Source: Maribacter polysaccharolyticus
Lineage (GTDB): Bacteria; Bacteroidota; Bacteroidia; Flavobacteriales; Flavobacteriaceae
DNA: 64,000 nucleotides
NCBI RefSeq assembly: GCF_028882255.1
Contig: NZ_JARBUY010000001.1
Coordinates: 309,975 to 373,974 of the forward strand
Direction of reading: 5' to 3'
Positions 1-9,300 of the stretch are shown here, one piece after another. Below the pieces are notes generated by a model, which saw only the letters and a list, made by a program, of their open reading frames with translations, was not told the DNA's origin and ran no database searches. Numbering within the stretch: the stretch's first letter is position 1; the number at the start of each line of letters is the position of its first letter. A program made the position numbers and the translations under genes.

Positions 1-432
1 GATTACCCCTTCCTTTTTCCCCCGCTCCCATAAGGCCAGCAAGGGTTGTAGGTGCTTAATCCCTTCCTTGCGACTGGGTTCATCGACCATGGGCGTATTA
101 TCACATTGGGCCAGAAAAAGGGCCTCTTCACATTGATTCAATTTAAAATCGGCAATGCGTCTCCAGATTACTTCAAACCCTTCATTAACCGACATTTCAT
201 CTGAATACGTGGCAAAGGCATAATCGGTAAAAGCACTTTTTACCTCCAAATAGGCCTTATTCACCAAATCTTGCTTGTTTTCAAAATACAAATAGATCGT
301 AGCTGGGGAGACCCCGGCCATTTTGGCGATTTTGCTCATGGGGGCCGCATGGAAACCATCGTTGTTCACAAGGTTGATGGTCGCCTTTAATAGGGCATTG
401 CGCTTATCTATACTTTTTTGAAGTTTTGCCAT
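1..432 (-). CDS. TetR/AcrR family transcriptional regulator, partial (C-terminus beyond left edge)
   Basis: The minus strand reads open from an ATG at 432 to base 1, giving 144 codons without a stop, so the gene is cut by the window edge. Residues about 5-60 form a TetR-type helix-turn-helix with the family pattern M-S-K-I-A-x-x-A-G-V-S, followed by A-T-I-Y-x-Y-F-x-N-K-x-D-L. The remainder is a helical stretch that would begin the ligand-binding domain, of which about 50 residues are missing if length is typical. TetR proteins are usually homodimeric repressors released by a small ligand. A perfect 14-bp palindrome lies 33 bases upstream of the start, which suggests autoregulation. The ligand and targets cannot be told from this fragment. 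The family call is firm. Confidence 0.9.
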   Translation of the reverse strand, partial: MAKLQKSIDKRNALLKATINLVNNDGFHAAPMSKIAKMAGVSPATIYLYFENKQDLVNKAYLEVKSAFTDYAFATYSDEMSVNEGFEVIWRRIADFKLNQCEEALFLAQCDNTPMVDEPSRKEGIKHLQPLLALWERGKKEGVI

Positions 433-464
433 CGTTATTGAATTTCCCCACAAAGATATACATA

Positions 465-478
465 AATGAACGTTCATT
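465..478. promoter_or_regulatory. Candidate TetR operator, perfect 14-bp palindrome
   Basis: AATGAACGTTCATT is its own reverse complement. It lies between the divergent TetR gene (start 432) and the small gene at 675. TetR/AcrR dimers often bind TGAAC-type inverted repeats of this kind in their own promoter. Binding by this particular repressor is inferred from position only. Confidence 0.6.
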
Positions 479-626
479 CTTTTTTTTAACAAAGAATTAC
501 AAATCATCGTTTTCAATCCATTTAAAGGGGGTGACGCATCCCTACTGTATTCCGCTGACCCTTATTCCATTAAAACAAAAACCTGCAAACCTGAATACCG
601 ATTGTTGATAAATCGACCATTCGGAA

Positions 627-659
627 TTTGTTTCCCTTTGGATAAACCTATTACTTTTA
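627..659 (+). promoter_or_regulatory. Bacteroidetes-type promoter of the gene at 675
   Basis: TTTG at 627-630, a 21-base spacer and TACTTTTA at 652-659 match the Bacteroidetes pattern TTTG / TAnnTTTG with one mismatch in the -7 box. The start codon follows 15 bases later. Confidence 0.5.
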
Positions 660-674
660 TCCGCTTTTTAAGAC

Positions 675-1025
675 ATGGAAAAACTCAAAATAGGCGATAA
701 ATTATACAATACCAAGCAGGACGGGTTCACCGATTTTGTACGCTATTCTTTCTCTGAAGTGGTCGCACTCACCAAAACGTTGGCCGTATTGAAAAATGGG
801 GTAAAACTTATCAACCAACCCAAGGAATCGTACATCACCGAGGATATTGGCTATTCCGTTAACCGTAAAAAGGGGGTACACTGGCATTTGGTATCCCTAG
901 AGGCCATTCGCAAAGCACAGATCGAAAACGAAAAGATCGAAGCCCAAAACTGGTTTCAAAACAAGGAATTCTCCTTAAAAGAGAAGGTATGGATCTACAA
1001 GCAATTCAAGGAATCGGAGCGATAG
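675..1025 (+). CDS. Small hypothetical protein (116 aa)
   Basis: I do not recognise this family. The product is a soluble protein of 116 residues without signal peptide, membrane segment or Cys motif. The N-terminal two thirds look like a small beta-rich domain, beginning M-E-K-L-K-I-G-D-K-L-Y. The C-terminal third is charged and helical (E-K-I-E-A-Q-N, then K-E-K-V-W-I-Y-K). The opening resembles the first strand of small barrel domains, but no assignment follows from that. A good promoter match ends 15 bases before the ATG and supports expression. It diverges from the TetR gene across the palindrome at 465-478, so it could be a target of that repressor. No similar gene is nearby. Confidence 0.65.
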   Translation: MEKLKIGDKLYNTKQDGFTDFVRYSFSEVVALTKTLAVLKNGVKLINQPKESYITEDIGYSVNRKKGVHWHLVSLEAIRKAQIENEKIEAQNWFQNKEFSLKEKVWIYKQFKESER

Positions 1026-1281
1026 GATTTTCCATTATGGCTGACATCAGGCCGTATTAAAGAAATTTTTCATACTTTCATCGGGTTGTCCTTAAATACA
1101 TCTATCAGAAGGGCTTTCCAAGTAGTATCCATATGTCAAGGTCTCAGGTAACCGTATCCCTTTTTACGCCCAGAAAAAGTAGGGGAGGAAGTACCCTAAG
1201 CATATTCATGGCAATTCCGGATAGGTTCAACCCAAAAAACAAAAATGATTAGATGTGGATGGTATTTGGTAAGGGCTAATA

Positions 1282-1312
1282 TCCATACTTTCTTTTATAT
1301 TTTGTATACTTC
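1282..1312 (+). promoter_or_regulatory. Candidate AraC-type operator upstream of kefF (two half-sites 21 bp apart)
   Basis: This lies in the 335-bp gap 1026-1360, where no gene is visible. TCCATACTTT at 1282-1291 and TGTATACTTC at 1303-1312 are direct repeats sharing ATACTT, 21 bp apart. The second half-site is identical over 10 bases to one upstream of the AraC gene at 4060. The rest of the gap shows no hairpin or repeat that I can support. Confidence 0.4.
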
Positions 1313-1360
1313 ATACCATGAGTGGGTTTATCCTAAACGATTTTCAATTAAGTTCGTAAA

Positions 1361-1957
1361 ATGAAAAAAATATTGATTCTGTTTTCACATCCAAAATTCG
1401 AAAGCTCTAGGGCCAATACGGCTTTGGTCTACCCTATAAAGGACAAAGCAGGGGTAACCTTCCACGACCTATACGAACACTACCCTGATTTTCATATAGA
1501 CGTACCCGCGGAAAAAGAATTATTAAAGCAACACGATGTCATCATCTGGCATCATCCTTTATATTGGTTCAGCTGTCCGCCTTTAATGAAACAATGGATG
1601 GATATGGTGTTGGAATATAATTGGGCCTATGGTCCCAAAGGCAATGCCTTGGAGTCTAAAATATGCTTGAATGTGATTACGGCGGGAGGGTCACGTGATC
1701 TTTACTGTTCGGCTGGCACCAATACCTATTCCGTGAATGAATTTTTAAGACCCTTTGAACAAACCGTTAAATTATGTCGAATGGCATTTTTACCCCCCTA
1801 TGCCGTCATGGGAACCTACCGATTGAAAAATGAAGAATTACTGCAACATGGCCGTCAATATATGGCCTTGATCGATTTGTTGCAAGGGAACGTCGCTATT
1901 GACGATTTAAAAGGTTATGCATTCCTCAATGATATTCCCCAACTTAAAATGGACTAA
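1361..1957 (+). CDS. kefF: NAD(P)H:quinone oxidoreductase, KefF/KefG type
   Basis: This is a flavodoxin-fold NAD(P)H dehydrogenase of 198 residues. The start K-K-I-L-I-L-F-S-H-P-K is the flavin-phosphate binding strand and loop. The central H-D-V-I-I-W-H-H-P-L-Y-W and P-P-L-M-K-Q-W-M-D-M-V-L motifs are typical of KefF/KefG and the related quinone reductases. In enterobacteria KefF is the cytoplasmic ancillary subunit that activates the KefC potassium/proton antiporter and reduces electrophilic quinones. The antiporter gene starts 3 bases after this stop codon, so the pair is almost certainly one transcript and one complex. The protein is about 20 residues longer than E. coli KefF, with extra residues at the C-terminus. 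No signal peptide. Confidence 0.88.
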   Translation: MKKILILFSHPKFESSRANTALVYPIKDKAGVTFHDLYEHYPDFHIDVPAEKELLKQHDVIIWHHPLYWFSCPPLMKQWMDMVLEYNWAYGPKGNALESKICLNVITAGGSRDLYCSAGTNTYSVNEFLRPFEQTVKLCRMAFLPPYAVMGTYRLKNEELLQHGRQYMALIDLLQGNVAIDDLKGYAFLNDIPQLKMD

Positions 1958-1960
1958 TTT

Positions 1961-3850
1961 ATGACCGGAAGTATTCTTTTTCAAGCCATTGTTTTTTTAG
2001 CGGGTGCGATCATTTGCGTATCCATCGCCAAACGTTTGGGACTAAGTTCCGTTTTAGGTTATCTCTTAGCGGGTGTCTTGATCGGCCCTTATGTTTTGGG
2101 TTTCATTGGCGAAAGTGGTCAGGACATTCTACACTTTGCCGAATTCGGGGTAGTGGTCATGTTGTTTTTGATCGGCCTCGAAATTGACCCCATGAATTTC
2201 TGGAAAATGCGAAAAACCATTCTTGGAATGGGTGGCATTCAAGTCACCATGACCATGCTGCTTTCATATGCCCTGTTCTTGTTTTTGGGTTTTGAATGGA
2301 AGGTATCCCTGGTTTTTTCAATGGCAGTTGCCCTTTCGTCCACGGCCATTGCACTTCAGACCATTAAAGAAAAAGGACTGATGCAAACTACCTTCGGTAC
2401 CTCGTCTTTCTCGGTTTTACTCTTCCAGGATATTATCGTGATTTTCATGTTGGGTGCCATTCCCTTATTATCCAGAACCGAAACCGGAGTTGTTGAAAAT
2501 CACAGTGAACACGCCAATCTACTAGACAATTTACCTTTGGGGTTCCAGACCTTGGCAATTATTTTATCGGTCGCATTGATTATCGTTGCCGGTAGGTTTC
2601 TCATCGTGCCCATGCTGCGTAAAGTAGCCAAGACCGGGGTAAGGGAGTTGCTTATTGCCGCTGCTTTTTTAATCGTATTCGGCATTTCATTTCTTATGGA
2701 ATATGTAGGGCTGAGTCCGGCCTTAGGGGCTTTTTTAGGTGGTGTGGTGCTTTCGAACAGTGAATTCAAACATGAGTTGGAAAGTACTTTGGAGCCTTTT
2801 AAAAGCTTGCTGTTGGGACTGTTTTTTATGGCCGTGGGGGCATCGATTAATTTTCTTGTAATTGCCGAAAGTCCGTTGACCATTGGAGGTCTACTCATCG
2901 TGATCATTCTCCTAAAGGCCCTTGTATTGTTTATTACGGGACATATTTTCAAATTAAAACTTGACCAAAAGATATTGTTCACTTTCAGTTTGGCACAAAT
3001 CGGTGAATTTGCCTTTGTGCTGCTCTCTTTTGCATTTAACCTGAACATCCTCGATAGGGACCAAATGGATATGATGCTGGTGATAACCGCACTAACCATG
3101 ACCTTGACACCGATTATCGGAATGATCAATGAACGTCTGGTACTGCCAAAAATCGGAACCAAGGAATCGATACAAAGACCTATGGACCATATTGCCAAAT
3201 CCCAAAAAATAATCCTTGTGGGGTTTGGCCATTTTGGAAATACCGTGGGCCGATTTTTAAGGTCCCATGGGGTAGAGACCACCATTTTGGACCACGACTC
3301 CAATCGTGTCGATTTCCTTCGGAAAATGGGATTTGAAGTCTATTATGGGGATGCCACACGATTGGACCTATTGGAATCCGCAGGAATCGCCGAAGCTAAA
3401 ATACTGATCTGTGCCATTGACAATCCGGATGCTACCCGAAAAATAACGAACATCGTAAAATCCAATTACCCCCATGTTGAACTCATGATCCGCGTTAAGG
3501 ACAGATATGAAGCCTATGAGCTGTTGAACATGGGGATAGACAACATCTATCGTGAAACGTTGGAAACCTCATTGACCTTGGCCAAGGATGTCCTAAGTAA
3601 AATGGGCTTCAGAAAGTATACTTTGAACAGGCAGGCACATAAATTCATCCAGTATGATGAAAGTATCTTAAGACGATTGGCCAAGGAACCCAAAGATGAA
3701 AAAAATTATATATTTAAGGCAAGACAGGAATTGGAGCAACAGGAAAAATTCCTTAATAAGGATTTGGAAAGAGGTATCGTCGCATACGACCAACATTGGG
3801 ATAGTGAGGCTATCCGGGAGACCTTGCAAAATAACGAAGAAAACACATAA
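1961..3850 (+). CDS. kefC: Potassium/proton antiporter, KefB/KefC type (CPA2 family)
   Basis: The 629-residue protein has an N-terminal CPA2 transporter domain of about 12 membrane segments (residues 1-390) and a cytoplasmic TrkA-N/RCK domain. The nucleotide-binding signature G-F-G-H-F-G is near residues 421-426, followed by the acidic strand end T-I-L-D-H-D. A coiled, charged tail rich in Lys and Glu (about 575-629) ends the protein. Length and order match KefB/KefC. These systems release K+ and acidify the cytoplasm on attack by electrophiles, gated by glutathione adducts in proteobacteria. Whether glutathione is the ligand here is uncertain, because many flavobacteria lack it. The pair with kefF supports the Kef assignment over a plain Na+/H+ antiporter. 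Confidence 0.88.
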   Translation: MTGSILFQAIVFLAGAIICVSIAKRLGLSSVLGYLLAGVLIGPYVLGFIGESGQDILHFAEFGVVVMLFLIGLEIDPMNFWKMRKTILGMGGIQVTMTMLLSYALFLFLGFEWKVSLVFSMAVALSSTAIALQTIKEKGLMQTTFGTSSFSVLLFQDIIVIFMLGAIPLLSRTETGVVENHSEHANLLDNLPLGFQTLAIILSVALIIVAGRFLIVPMLRKVAKTGVRELLIAAAFLIVFGISFLMEYVGLSPALGAFLGGVVLSNSEFKHELESTLEPFKSLLLGLFFMAVGASINFLVIAESPLTIGGLLIVIILLKALVLFITGHIFKLKLDQKILFTFSLAQIGEFAFVLLSFAFNLNILDRDQMDMMLVITALTMTLTPIIGMINERLVLPKIGTKESIQRPMDHIAKSQKIILVGFGHFGNTVGRFLRSHGVETTILDHDSNRVDFLRKMGFEVYYGDATRLDLLESAGIAEAKILICAIDNPDATRKITNIVKSNYPHVELMIRVKDRYEAYELLNMGIDNIYRETLETSLTLAKDVLSKMGFRKYTLNRQAHKFIQYDESILRRLAKEPKDEKNYIFKARQELEQQEKFLNKDLERGIVAYDQHWDSEAIRETLQNNEENT

Positions 3851-3913
3851 GCCTACCTTTTTCCCTTACAAGGTATCCGATTGACGCATCGAACGTTTTT
3901 CCCACCTCTAATA

Positions 3914-3944
3914 TGTATACATGAATCCTTGAAATGTATACTTC
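3914..3944 (+). promoter_or_regulatory. Candidate operator of the AraC regulator (two half-sites 21 bp apart)
   Basis: TGTATACATG at 3914-3923 and TGTATACTTC at 3935-3944 are direct repeats exactly 21 bp (two helical turns) apart, as expected for the two recognition helices of AraC dimers. A possible -7 box TACTTTTA lies at 3963-3970. The second half-site recurs before kefF at 1303-1312. Confidence 0.42.
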
Positions 3945-4059
3945 GGCATCAAAGTATCGCAGTACTTTTATACCCTGGAAATTCAGGTATCCGATAAAAT
4001 CCATAGTACGATGTCGCTGAAGGTTTTTCCGGATTCAAGACAAAAATAATATAAAGGGC

Positions 4060-4968
4060 ATGACAACTTTCATTACTATAGATTCAATCACCAAGGCCCA
4101 TGAATTCTTGGGTTTAAAGGCTCCAAAACATCCTTTGGTCTCTGTCATACCCGTTGAGGAAGTACCCTTTGAAATGGATCTGGGTGCTATACGTCTTACG
4201 TTGGATGTATACGTTGTTAGCTTAAAGGAAGGGGTACACTGCAATTTCGGTTATGGACGGAATTCGTATGATTTTACCAATGGTACCCTACTTTTTACCC
4301 AACCGGGTCAAGTATTGACCCCCGAAAATCCGACCATTACCGAGAACCCCAGTGGATGGATGCTTATGTTCCATCCCGACCTTATCCGAAGGTCGGTCCT
4401 TGGCAGTGCCATCGAAAACTATTCATTCTTTTCCTATGAGATTTTTGAAGCACTCCACCTTTCTGAAGAAGAAAAACAGACCGTTACGGATCTAATACAC
4501 AAAATCGAGAAGGAAATTCAACATCCAATCGATAAGCACAGTCAAAAATTGATCATTTCCAATATCGGATTGCTTTTGGATTATTGCATGCGCTATTACG
4601 ATCGGCAGTTTTTTGTCCGCACCGATTTAAACAAAGATCATGTGACCGAGTTCGAAGCCTTGTTGAAAGCTTATTTTGAGTCGAACAAACCCATGGAACT
4701 TGGACTGCCTACGGTTACATATTGCGGGGAACAACTCCATATGTCCCCCAATTATTTAAGTGATCTATTAAAGAAAGAAACCGGAAAAAGTGCCAAGGAC
4801 CACATTAATGCATTTATCGTGAACAGGGCCAAAAACAGGCTTATGGGCAGCAAGGATTCCGTAAGCGAGATTGCCTACGACCTTGGATTCGACTATCCAC
4901 AACATTTCAGTACCTTATTCAAAAAGAAGACCGGAATAAGTCCGGCAAAATACCGAACCCTGAACTGA
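4060..4968 (+). CDS. AraC family transcriptional regulator
   Basis: Of 302 residues, the C-terminal 100 form an AraC/XylS double helix-turn-helix. Recognisable parts are Q-L-H-M-S-P-N-Y-L-S-D-L-L-K-K-E-T-G-K-S, and then S-E-I-A-Y-D-L-G-F and H-F-S-T-L-F-K-K-K-T-G-I-S-P-A-K-Y-R. The N-terminal half is a cupin-like sensor of the type found in Bacteroidetes one-component AraC regulators, containing G-T-L-L-F-T-Q-P-G-Q-V. It follows kefFC by 209 bases and precedes the hydrolase gene by 6 bases, so it is co-transcribed with the latter. The shared 21-bp-phased motif suggests it controls itself and kefF. The inducer is unknown. Confidence 0.88.
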   Translation: MTTFITIDSITKAHEFLGLKAPKHPLVSVIPVEEVPFEMDLGAIRLTLDVYVVSLKEGVHCNFGYGRNSYDFTNGTLLFTQPGQVLTPENPTITENPSGWMLMFHPDLIRRSVLGSAIENYSFFSYEIFEALHLSEEEKQTVTDLIHKIEKEIQHPIDKHSQKLIISNIGLLLDYCMRYYDRQFFVRTDLNKDHVTEFEALLKAYFESNKPMELGLPTVTYCGEQLHMSPNYLSDLLKKETGKSAKDHINAFIVNRAKNRLMGSKDSVSEIAYDLGFDYPQHFSTLFKKKTGISPAKYRTLN

Positions 4969-4974
4969 TCCCCA

Positions 4975-6108
4975 TTGAAACGAATTCTAAAATTCATTAA
5001 AAGAATGACCCTAGCCATAATCCTCCTTATAACCGCATTGGTTGTCATATACTTTTTGTTCACCGCCTATTACCCATCTTTCGGTGGTGAGGTTTCCAAA
5101 GAGCTTCAATTGCAATATGCCACATCGCCCCAGTTCGATCGTGGGAAATTCGTGAATACGCACCGCGTTGACCTGGGTATGGGCTTTTCGGAAACCATTT
5201 CCCTGGCCCGTAAGTTCTTTTTCGAAAAAGTGGAGAACGGTAGACCGGAAAACGATCTTGCAGTGCGAAAAATAGACGCTGCGAACATTGCCGATTATGC
5301 GAGTCCGACCCGCTTTGTTTGGTTTGGGCATTCCGCTTTTTTGATCCAAATGAACCACAAGAACATCCTATTGGATCCCATGTTCGGCGATGTCCCTGCA
5401 CCACTTCCCATTTTAGGGGGCAAACGTTTTTATCCGGAACTGCCGATTGAGATACAAAGCCTACCGCAAATCGATGCCGTTTTGATTTCCCACGACCATT
5501 ATGATCATTTGGATTATGGGTCCATTTCCATGTTAAAGGAAAAAGTGGAAACATTTTACACCCCTCTTGGCGTTGGGGTGCATTTGGAAGCTTGGGGGAT
5601 TTCAAAAGATCGTATTGTTGAGCTGGACTGGTGGCAAGAAACCACGCTTGGAGAGCTGCAGTTTGTCTGTACCCCAGCGAGACACTTTTCGGGCCGAAAA
5701 TTCTCCAATGGTCAAAGCACCCTTTGGTCTTCATGGGTCATTCGTTCTACAGCCGAGACTATCTATTTTAGTGGGGATAGCGGATACGATGGCCATTTCA
5801 AGGAAATTGGGGATAAATACGGACCTTTTGATTTTGCTATGATAGAATGTGGCCAATACAATGAATTATGGCCCGATATCCACATGTTCCCGGAAGAATC
5901 GGTACAAGCCGGGATCGACCTAAGGGCAAGCAGGATCATGCCGATTCATTGGGGGGCCTTCAAACTGGCGTTGCACTCATGGACAGATCCCGTACAACGG
6001 GTAACCAAAAAAGCAAAAGCGTTGAAGGTACCGATAATCACCCCTCAAATAGGGGATGCCTTTTTATTGAAGGAAGCGCATATCGAGAACCAGGATTGGT
6101 GGCACTGA
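4975..6108 (+). CDS. Membrane-anchored MBL-fold metallohydrolase, NAPE-PLD/UlaG-like
   Basis: The 377-residue protein has one N-terminal membrane helix (about residues 11-33) after a basic start, so the catalytic part is probably periplasmic. The metallo-beta-lactamase fold is clear: W-F-G-H-S-A-F-L-I, then the metal motif S-H-D-H-Y-D-H-L-D, P-A-R-H-F-S-G-R, Y-F-S-G-D-S-G-Y, and the C-terminal M-P-I-H-W-G. This layout matches the group that includes N-acyl-phosphatidylethanolamine phospholipase D. A phosphodiesterase or lipid-related substrate is possible but not shown. The start used is a TTG at 4975, 6 bases after the AraC stop. An ATG at 5005 would remove the basic n-region. Co-transcription with the AraC gene is likely. 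Confidence 0.82.
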   Translation: MKRILKFIKRMTLAIILLITALVVIYFLFTAYYPSFGGEVSKELQLQYATSPQFDRGKFVNTHRVDLGMGFSETISLARKFFFEKVENGRPENDLAVRKIDAANIADYASPTRFVWFGHSAFLIQMNHKNILLDPMFGDVPAPLPILGGKRFYPELPIEIQSLPQIDAVLISHDHYDHLDYGSISMLKEKVETFYTPLGVGVHLEAWGISKDRIVELDWWQETTLGELQFVCTPARHFSGRKFSNGQSTLWSSWVIRSTAETIYFSGDSGYDGHFKEIGDKYGPFDFAMIECGQYNELWPDIHMFPEESVQAGIDLRASRIMPIHWGAFKLALHSWTDPVQRVTKKAKALKVPIITPQIGDAFLLKEAHIENQDWWH

Positions 6109-6356
6109 AAATTGCCCTGTCGTTTGCTTATCACACTTCGGATAATGCATTCCCATCACCGTTTGGATTTTTGAACTTCGTAAAGGCCTTAAACCAATTA
6201 CCGTTCAAAACAAAGTTTACAACCAAGCGGATGTCAATTCTCATAAAACACAATTTTTTATGATAAAAATGGTAAAATCATAAAAATGTTAAATCATCTA
6301 TGTTTTGGTCAGGGCATTAAGTAACTTTAGCTATAACCAAACCATAATAAACAGTA

Positions 6357-9300
6357 ATGAAAACCCAATTACGTCATTTTTTCCTATCACTATCCTTCTT
6401 AGTGGTCCATAATTTATTTTCCCAAGATTTTTCAGCATTTCAATTCAGGACCGTTGGTCCGGAACGGGGAGGACGTGTCACCACGGTAACAGGCACTCCG
6501 CTATTACCCGGGACCTTCTACCTAGGTGCTACGGGCGGGGGAATTTGGAAATCCGAAGATTATGGAACTACCTGGAAAAATATCACCGACGGTTATTTTG
6601 AAACCCCTTCCATAGGGGCTATTGAAATTGCCGCCAACGACCCGAACATTATTTATGTGGGTACGGGTTCAGACGGACTCAGAAGTAATGTTATCAGCGG
6701 AAAGGGAATGTATAAGTCCATTGATGCAGGTAAAACATGGAAACATATCGGTTTACCCGATGCCGGACAAATAGGAGCCGTGGAAATAGACCCCACCGAC
6801 CATAATATCGTTTGGGTAGCTGTCATTGGAAACGCCTTTAAGGCCAATAAAGAACGGGGCATCTACAAAACCATTGATGGAGGTACTACCTGGGAAAAAG
6901 TCCTTTTCATTTCCGATCAAGTAGGTTTTGCCGATTTAGAGCTGTTGCCGGGCAATCCGAATATCGTATATGCCACAGCATGGAAAGCAGAGCGGAAACC
7001 ATGGACCATCATTTCTGGGGGTACTACCGAAGAAGGCGGAATTTACAAATCCATAGACGGGGGCAAAAACTGGATTAGACTGAAGGAAGGACTACCACAG
7101 GGTTTGATCGGAAAAATAGATTTAGCCGTTACCCCGGCTGACTCCAGTATATTATATGCCGTTATCGAAGCCCCGGATGATGAAGGTGGTGTTTACAAAT
7201 CGGTGGATCAAGGTAAGACCTTTGTCCAAACCTCCAGTAATAAAGGATTGGTCAACCGACCTTTTTATTACACCAATCTTGAAGTAGACCCAACAAATCC
7301 CGACATCGTATTCTCCAACGCCAATCCATTGTTGAAATCCACAGATGGGGGTAAAACTTGGAAGCGCATGAGCGTACCCCATGGCGACAATCATGATATA
7401 TGGCTCAATCCCAACAATCCAGACCTGCTCATTCAGGCCAATGACGGTGGGGCCAATGTATCCCACAACGGGGGTAAAACCTGGTCTACCCAATTCAATC
7501 AACCTACAGCGGAACTGTATCAGGTAGAAGTGGACGACCAATACCCTTATTGGCTCTATGCCGGACAACAAGACAATTCGACCACCATTGCGGTGCCCAG
7601 TTTTCCTCCTTATGCCATTCAGGATGACGGTCGGGGCTTTATCATTAATACCGGAGGTTGTGAAACGGGACCCGCAGTCCCAAAACCCGGGAACCACAAC
7701 ATCGTCTATGCCAACTGTAAAGGTAGGTTCGGGGTTTTCAACAAGCTGACCGGAACAGAAAAGGCGTATTATGTAGGGGCGACCAATATTTATGGCCATA
7801 ACCCGAAAGATTTAAAATATCGTTTTCAACGGGTATCCCCCGTGCATGTGTCCCCACATGACCCAGATGTAGTCTACCACGGATCCCAATACCTTCATAA
7901 AACGGATTCTGACGGGTATTCCTGGGAAACCATTTCTCCCGACCTTACGGCTTTTGAAGCCGATAAACAGGTGATTTCAGGGAGTCCCATTACACGGGAT
8001 ATCACCGGAGAGGAATATTATAGCACCCTATATTCCATCCAAGAATCGAAATTGGTGAAAGGGTTGATTTGGACGGGATCCAACGATGGGGTAGTCTCGG
8101 TTACCAAAGATGGCGGTAAGACCTGGAAGAACGTAACCCCTAAAAAACTCCCCAAGGGAGGAAGGGTAGAATCCGTGGCCCCGTCACAATTCGATCCTGC
8201 CAAAGCCTATATTGCCGTTGACAGACATTTATTGGGAGACCCTAAACCGTATTTTTATAAAACCAATGATTATGGTGAAAGCTGGGAACTACTGAGTGTG
8301 GAGGGTGATGGAATTCCTATGGATCATACGGCCCGAGTATTGCGTGAAGATCCCGTACGTGAAGGTTTGCTTTTTGCAGGTACCGAATTCGGTCTTTTCG
8401 TTACATTCGATGAGGGGGAAAGTTGGAAACCATTTCAACAAAACCTTCCGGTTACCCCCATTACCGATATAAAGATATTTCGTGGCGATTTAATTTTGAG
8501 CACCATGGGCAGGGGCTTCTGGATCATGGATAATATTACCAGCCTACGTCAATCACAGATCACACGCTTAAAAGAAGAGTCCGTGGTTTTCCAACCGGAT
8601 ACCACCATACGGTACCGATATCCGAAGATGCGTACCACCCAATTCCCTAAATACCCGAGAACGGCCGTATATATCGATTACTACGTGCCAGAGGGAACAA
8701 AAGAAGGCATCTCCTTAGAGATCCAAGATGCCAATGGCACCCCTATGGTGACGATTTTCAGTGATAGCGCTTTGGTCGACAGTAAAATAGAAGAGGAGGA
8801 CATGAACCTTAGCAGCACCTTTCGATATATAGACACCAAGCTCGATGGCCAACCGGGACTCCATCGTTTTGCCTGGGACCTAAAACAGAAAGGCCCTTGG
8901 GATAAGGATCCTAAGAAAAGGTTTAAAAATGGTCCTATGGTAGCCCCTGGAAGCTACAAGGTAAAATTGACCGTAAACGGAAAATCGACTTTTCAGGAAT
9001 TTGAGATCGTCATGGATCCAAGAATCGAGGCCCAAGGTGTATCCGCAAGTGATATCCAAGAACAAGTGGCCATGCAGAACAAAGTCATCAACTTATTATC
9101 CGATGCCCGGAAATTGCAGGCAGGCCTCGAGAAAGAGGCTAAAAAGTCGACAGGAAAAAAAGGGGATACAACTACGCCCCAGTCGATAGCCCTTGACACC
9201 CTTTTGAAAAAATTAAAGAATGACGAAGGTGCCTACCCGCAACAAATGTTGGTTGCTCAGATTACGTATCTGTACTATATGATCGGGCAGGCCGATCAGC

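Noticed and set aside
2500-3303. 267-codon open frame on the minus strand inside kefC
   Set aside because: It lies antisense to a clear membrane antiporter and has no family features. Its composition follows from the opposite strand.
3871-3999. Ten-base repeat GGTATCCGAT before the AraC gene, seen twice
   Set aside because: The spacing, over 100 bases, is irregular, and no third copy or dyad supports an operator role.
5060-5734. 224-codon open frame on the minus strand inside the MBL hydrolase gene
   Set aside because: Antisense shadow of a well-conserved enzyme with no recognisable domain.
7152-7799. 215-codon open frame on the minus strand inside the Asp-box gene
   Set aside because: Repeats in the coding strand produce it. 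No promoter or domain is seen.
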